Assembly (NCBI GenBank): GCA_046261875.1
Contig: JBHENW010000164.1
Coordinates: 1-7,959, forward strand
DNA length: 7,959 nucleotides
DNA from: JBHENW01 sp046261875
GTDB lineage: Bacteria; Acidobacteriota; Thermoanaerobaculia; UBA5066; Gp7-AA6
Reading direction: 5' to 3'
How positions within the stretch are numbered: the first letter of the stretch is position 1; every line of letters begins with the position of its first letter. Below the pieces are notes generated by a model, which was not told the origin of the DNA, searched no databases, and worked only from the letters and a program-made list of their open reading frames with translations. The position numbers and the translations under genes are program-made. Positions 6,446-7,959 of the stretch are shown one piece after another.

Positions 6446-7285
6446 ATGCGCTGGACTCCGGGTAGGCGGAGCAGGAACCTGGAGGACCGCCGTGGCTCGC
6501 GCGTGCGCGGTATCGGCGGGCTCGGCCTGGGCGGCATGCTGCTGCTGCTCCTTTTGAGCGTCGTCTTCAAGCAGGACTTCTTCAGCCTGATCGGCGCCGG
6601 CGGCGGGGCGGCGCCCGCGGGCGAGGCTCCTCCCGTCAGCTCGACACCCGAGGAGGAGCGGATGGTCCAGTTCGTCTCCTTCGTGCTGGACGACGCGCAG
6701 CAGACGTGGACGCGGGTGCTTCCCGGAGGATACCGCGAGGCCCGCCTGGTCCTCTTCCGCGACGCGGTGCGATCCGCCTGCGGCACCGCGCAGTCGGCGG
6801 TCGGCCCCTTCTACTGCCCGGGCGACGAGAGGGTCTACATCGACCTGGGCTTCTTCGAGGACCTGCAGGCTCGGTTCGGAGCACCCGGAGACTTCGCGCA
6901 AGCCTACGTTCTGGCGCACGAGATCGGCCATCACGTACAGCACCTGCTCGGCACGGAGCAGGAGGTCCGGCGCGCCCAGGGCGCCCGTCCCGATCTCCGC
7001 AACGAGCTCTCCGTGCGTCTGGAGCTGCAGGCGGACTGCTACGCCGGGATCTGGGGAAACTCCACCGCGCAGCGTGATCTGCTCGAGACGGGCGACGTCG
7101 AGGAGGGGCTCGGGGCTGCGGCCGCCGTGGGGGACGACCGGCTCCAGGGCGCGACGACGGGCCAGGTCACGCCGGATGCGTTCACCCACGGCTCTTCCGC
7201 GCAGCGGACGGCCTGGTTTCGCCGTGGGCTTCAGACCGGCAGCCTGGAGGCGTGCGACACGTTCTCGGGGAGCCTGGAGGGCTGA
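6446..7285 (+). CDS. ypfJ: YpfJ-family neutral zinc metallopeptidase, membrane anchored
   Basis: This 279-residue protein matches the neutral zinc metallopeptidase family (YpfJ/KPN_02809, Pfam Zn_peptidase). The start MRWTPGRRSRNLEDRRG is the family's typical N-terminus and supports the ATG at 6446. A single hydrophobic segment at about 23-42 (IGGLGLGGMLLLLLLSVV) follows basic residues, so the N-terminus is likely inside and the catalytic domain outside the membrane. After a Gly/Ala/Pro-rich linker (50-65) comes the peptidase domain. It holds ACGTAQSAVGPFYCPGDERV (111-130), with Cys112 and Cys124 as a possible disulfide, and the zinc site HEIGHH with His158, catalytic Glu159 and His162. Glu193 in ELQADCYAG is the probable third zinc ligand. 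The ending SSAQRTAWFRRGLQTG (250-265) is also typical, so the gene is complete and intact. Substrates of this family are not established. The gene stands alone on its strand. The symbol follows the E. coli homologue by family resemblance only. Confidence 0.92.
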   Translation: MRWTPGRRSRNLEDRRGSRVRGIGGLGLGGMLLLLLLSVVFKQDFFSLIGAGGGAAPAGEAPPVSSTPEEERMVQFVSFVLDDAQQTWTRVLPGGYREARLVLFRDAVRSACGTAQSAVGPFYCPGDERVYIDLGFFEDLQARFGAPGDFAQAYVLAHEIGHHVQHLLGTEQEVRRAQGARPDLRNELSVRLELQADCYAGIWGNSTAQRDLLETGDVEEGLGAAAAVGDDRLQGATTGQVTPDAFTHGSSAQRTAWFRRGLQTGSLEACDTFSGSLEG

Positions 7286-7309
7286 AGCACAGCGGCGGGG
7301 CGCCACCGC

Positions 7310-7420
7310 GGGCGCGAACCGGTCGGATTGCACCACCGCCGCGTGTAAGGCGTCGACGAGCTGCGGTGGGACCAGGAGGTAGCCCAGCCGCAACGCGGGG
7401 AAGAGCTCGCCAGAGCGACT
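7310..7420 (-). pseudogene. Remnant of a MocR-type (GntR-aminotransferase) regulator
   Basis: Read on the minus strand, the gap between the zinc peptidase and the next gene encodes SGELFPALRLGYLLVPP, continuing as QLVDALHAAVVQSDRFAP. This closely resembles the stretch just after the PLP lysine in MocR-type regulators (PdxR/GabR group), which as I recall them read roughly FSKTLFPALRLGYLVVPP followed by a helix ending in DRH or similar. Only about 32 residues are left. Upstream, the match fades within ten residues and the frame meets the TAG at 7439-7441, which is also the stop of the flanking membrane gene. Downstream the match ends near 7310 and the frame runs into the antisense of the peptidase gene. 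The lysine position appears to be glycine. There is no DNA-binding domain and no plausible start, so this is a non-functional scrap left by deletion. The identification rests on motif memory, not a database search. Confidence 0.6.
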
Positions 7421-7438
7421 CCGCGGGTCCTGCCGCTC

Positions 7439-7864
7439 CTACGCCTCCGACTCCTTGTAGAGACTCGCCCCCAGGAGCGTGGCGAGAACGATCTCGACGA
7501 GGCCCCAGATCAGTCCCAGGAGCAGCATGCTCCGCGGGAAGAGGCCCATGTTCAGCATGGCCACTGTCGAGAAGAACGTCTGGATGAACCAGACGGTGAG
7601 GCCGGCGAGAACGGCGGTCTTCGGGCCGGCACCGAACCGCGGCCGGATCGCCGCATACATCCAGACCGCCGTGATCCCGAAGAGGAACGCGTAGAACACC
7701 CAGACCGCGATCGAAGCGCCCTCGGGGTCGAGGCCGAGATCCTGCATCACCGTGGCGAAGTCGTCGCGCAGCAAGATGCCGTTGAGCACGAACTCACCGA
7801 GGTTGATCACGAGGCCCGCCACCAGTCCCCCGAGTAGGACCCGCCCCCAGTTGATGCGACCCAT
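7439..7864 (-). CDS. Small four-helix membrane protein of unknown function
   Basis: This 141-residue protein has four predicted membrane helices: residues about 8-30 (VLLGGLVAGLVINLGEFVLN), 52-72 (IAVWVFYAFLFGITAVWMY), 84-105 (AVLAGLTVWFIQTFFSTVAM) and 112-134 (MLLLGLIWGLVEIVLATLLG). Conserved-looking features are the Asn21/Glu24 pair inside helix one, the YAAIRPRFGAGPKTA loop (70-84) and Glu124 inside helix four. Buried acidic residues in helices one and four could pair or bind an ion, but that is inference. I know similar orphan proteins from environmental bacteria but no named family. I chose the ATG at 7864 because AGGAGGA lies seven bases before it, whereas the in-frame GTG at 7870 would be only one base from that site. 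The gene stands alone on the minus strand; downstream of its stop lies the MocR remnant. A possible promoter is at 7921-7949. Confidence 0.82.
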   Translation of the reverse strand: MGRINWGRVLLGGLVAGLVINLGEFVLNGILLRDDFATVMQDLGLDPEGASIAVWVFYAFLFGITAVWMYAAIRPRFGAGPKTAVLAGLTVWFIQTFFSTVAMLNMGLFPRSMLLLGLIWGLVEIVLATLLGASLYKESEA

Positions 7865-7871
7865 CGTCACG

Positions 7872-7878
7872 TCCTCCT
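7872..7878 (-). promoter_or_regulatory. Ribosome binding site of the 7864 membrane-protein gene
   Basis: On the minus strand this reads AGGAGGA, a near-perfect Shine-Dalgarno sequence seven bases before the ATG at 7864. It decides against the GTG at 7870, which lies only one base away. Confidence 0.75.
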
Positions 7879-7920
7879 GTCCCCAGCGTTAGACCGGATG
7901 GAACCCAGCCATCGGGCAGC

Positions 7921-7949
7921 AGGTTAGCCGGGCGTTGCAGGACAGTAAA
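7921..7949 (-). promoter_or_regulatory. Candidate sigma-70-type promoter for the 7864 gene
   Basis: On the minus strand TTTACT (7949-7944) and TAACCT (7926-7921) are separated by exactly 17 bases, matching the -35 and -10 consensus at 4 of 6 and 3 of 6 positions. Transcription would begin near 7914, about 50 bases before the ATG. These are among the few AT-containing hexamers in very GC-rich DNA, which is why they stand out, but the match is modest. Confidence 0.35.
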
Positions 7950-7959
7950 GGACCGCGTG

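Noticed and set aside
6383..7309. Continuation of the minus-strand frame that begins with the MocR-like residues
   Set aside because: After about 32 codons the resemblance to MocR stops and the rest is antisense to the intact zinc peptidase, so only the short piece is called as a relic.
1..7959. CRISPR arrays, tRNA/rRNA genes, insertion sequences, attachment sites
   Set aside because: No repeated units, cloverleaf sequences, transposase motifs or terminal inverted repeats were seen.

Overview
The window is a GC-rich stretch of bacterial chromosome that looks like a soil or sediment bacterium. The N-terminal region of the secreted peptidase ends in 'VAAQQQ', and the mix of an archaeal/actinobacterial-type ATP-dependent DNA ligase, a YpfJ-type zinc peptidase and orphan membrane proteins would suit Gemmatimonadota, Acidobacteriota or a relative. 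That placement is a judgement from style, not a demonstrated assignment. Gene packing is dense: most genes have good Shine-Dalgarno sites or overlap their neighbour. I see no tRNA, rRNA, CRISPR array, phage gene, insertion sequence or toxin-antitoxin pair.

Layout. (1) Positions 1-3543, plus strand, a probable co-directional cluster: a class III PLP aminotransferase cut by the left edge; a secreted P1-family (DmpA/BapA-type) self-cleaving aminopeptidase that starts inside the aminotransferase's last codons; after 69 bases, a small VOC-fold protein; and, two bases later, a four-helix membrane protein of unknown role. (2) Positions 3598-6245, minus strand, convergent to the first cluster: a beta-propeller-like protein of unknown function followed closely by an ATP-dependent DNA ligase with all nucleotidyltransferase motifs. 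(3) Positions 6246-6445: a 200-base divergent intergenic region. (4) Positions 6446-7285, plus strand: a membrane-anchored neutral zinc metallopeptidase of the YpfJ family. (5) Positions 7286-7438: a gene-free gap holding, on the minus strand, a short decayed piece of a MocR-type (GntR-aminotransferase) regulator. (6) Positions 7439-7864, minus strand: a small four-helix membrane protein with a strong ribosome binding site and a plausible upstream promoter.

How the parts may work together. Only the first cluster suggests a pathway. The peptidase family releases N-terminal amino acids, including beta-amino acids, from peptides or amides, and class III aminotransferases include enzymes that deaminate beta-alanine and other omega- or beta-amino acids. 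A peptide-to-amino-acid-to-oxo-acid route is therefore reasonable, but it is inferred. The remaining genes look like ordinary chromosomal housekeeping or orphan genes. I found no convincing sign of a new multi-gene system. The observations most worth a second look are the MocR relic, the internal repeats of the propeller protein, and the enlarged cysteine-bearing linker ahead of the peptidase's self-cleavage site.
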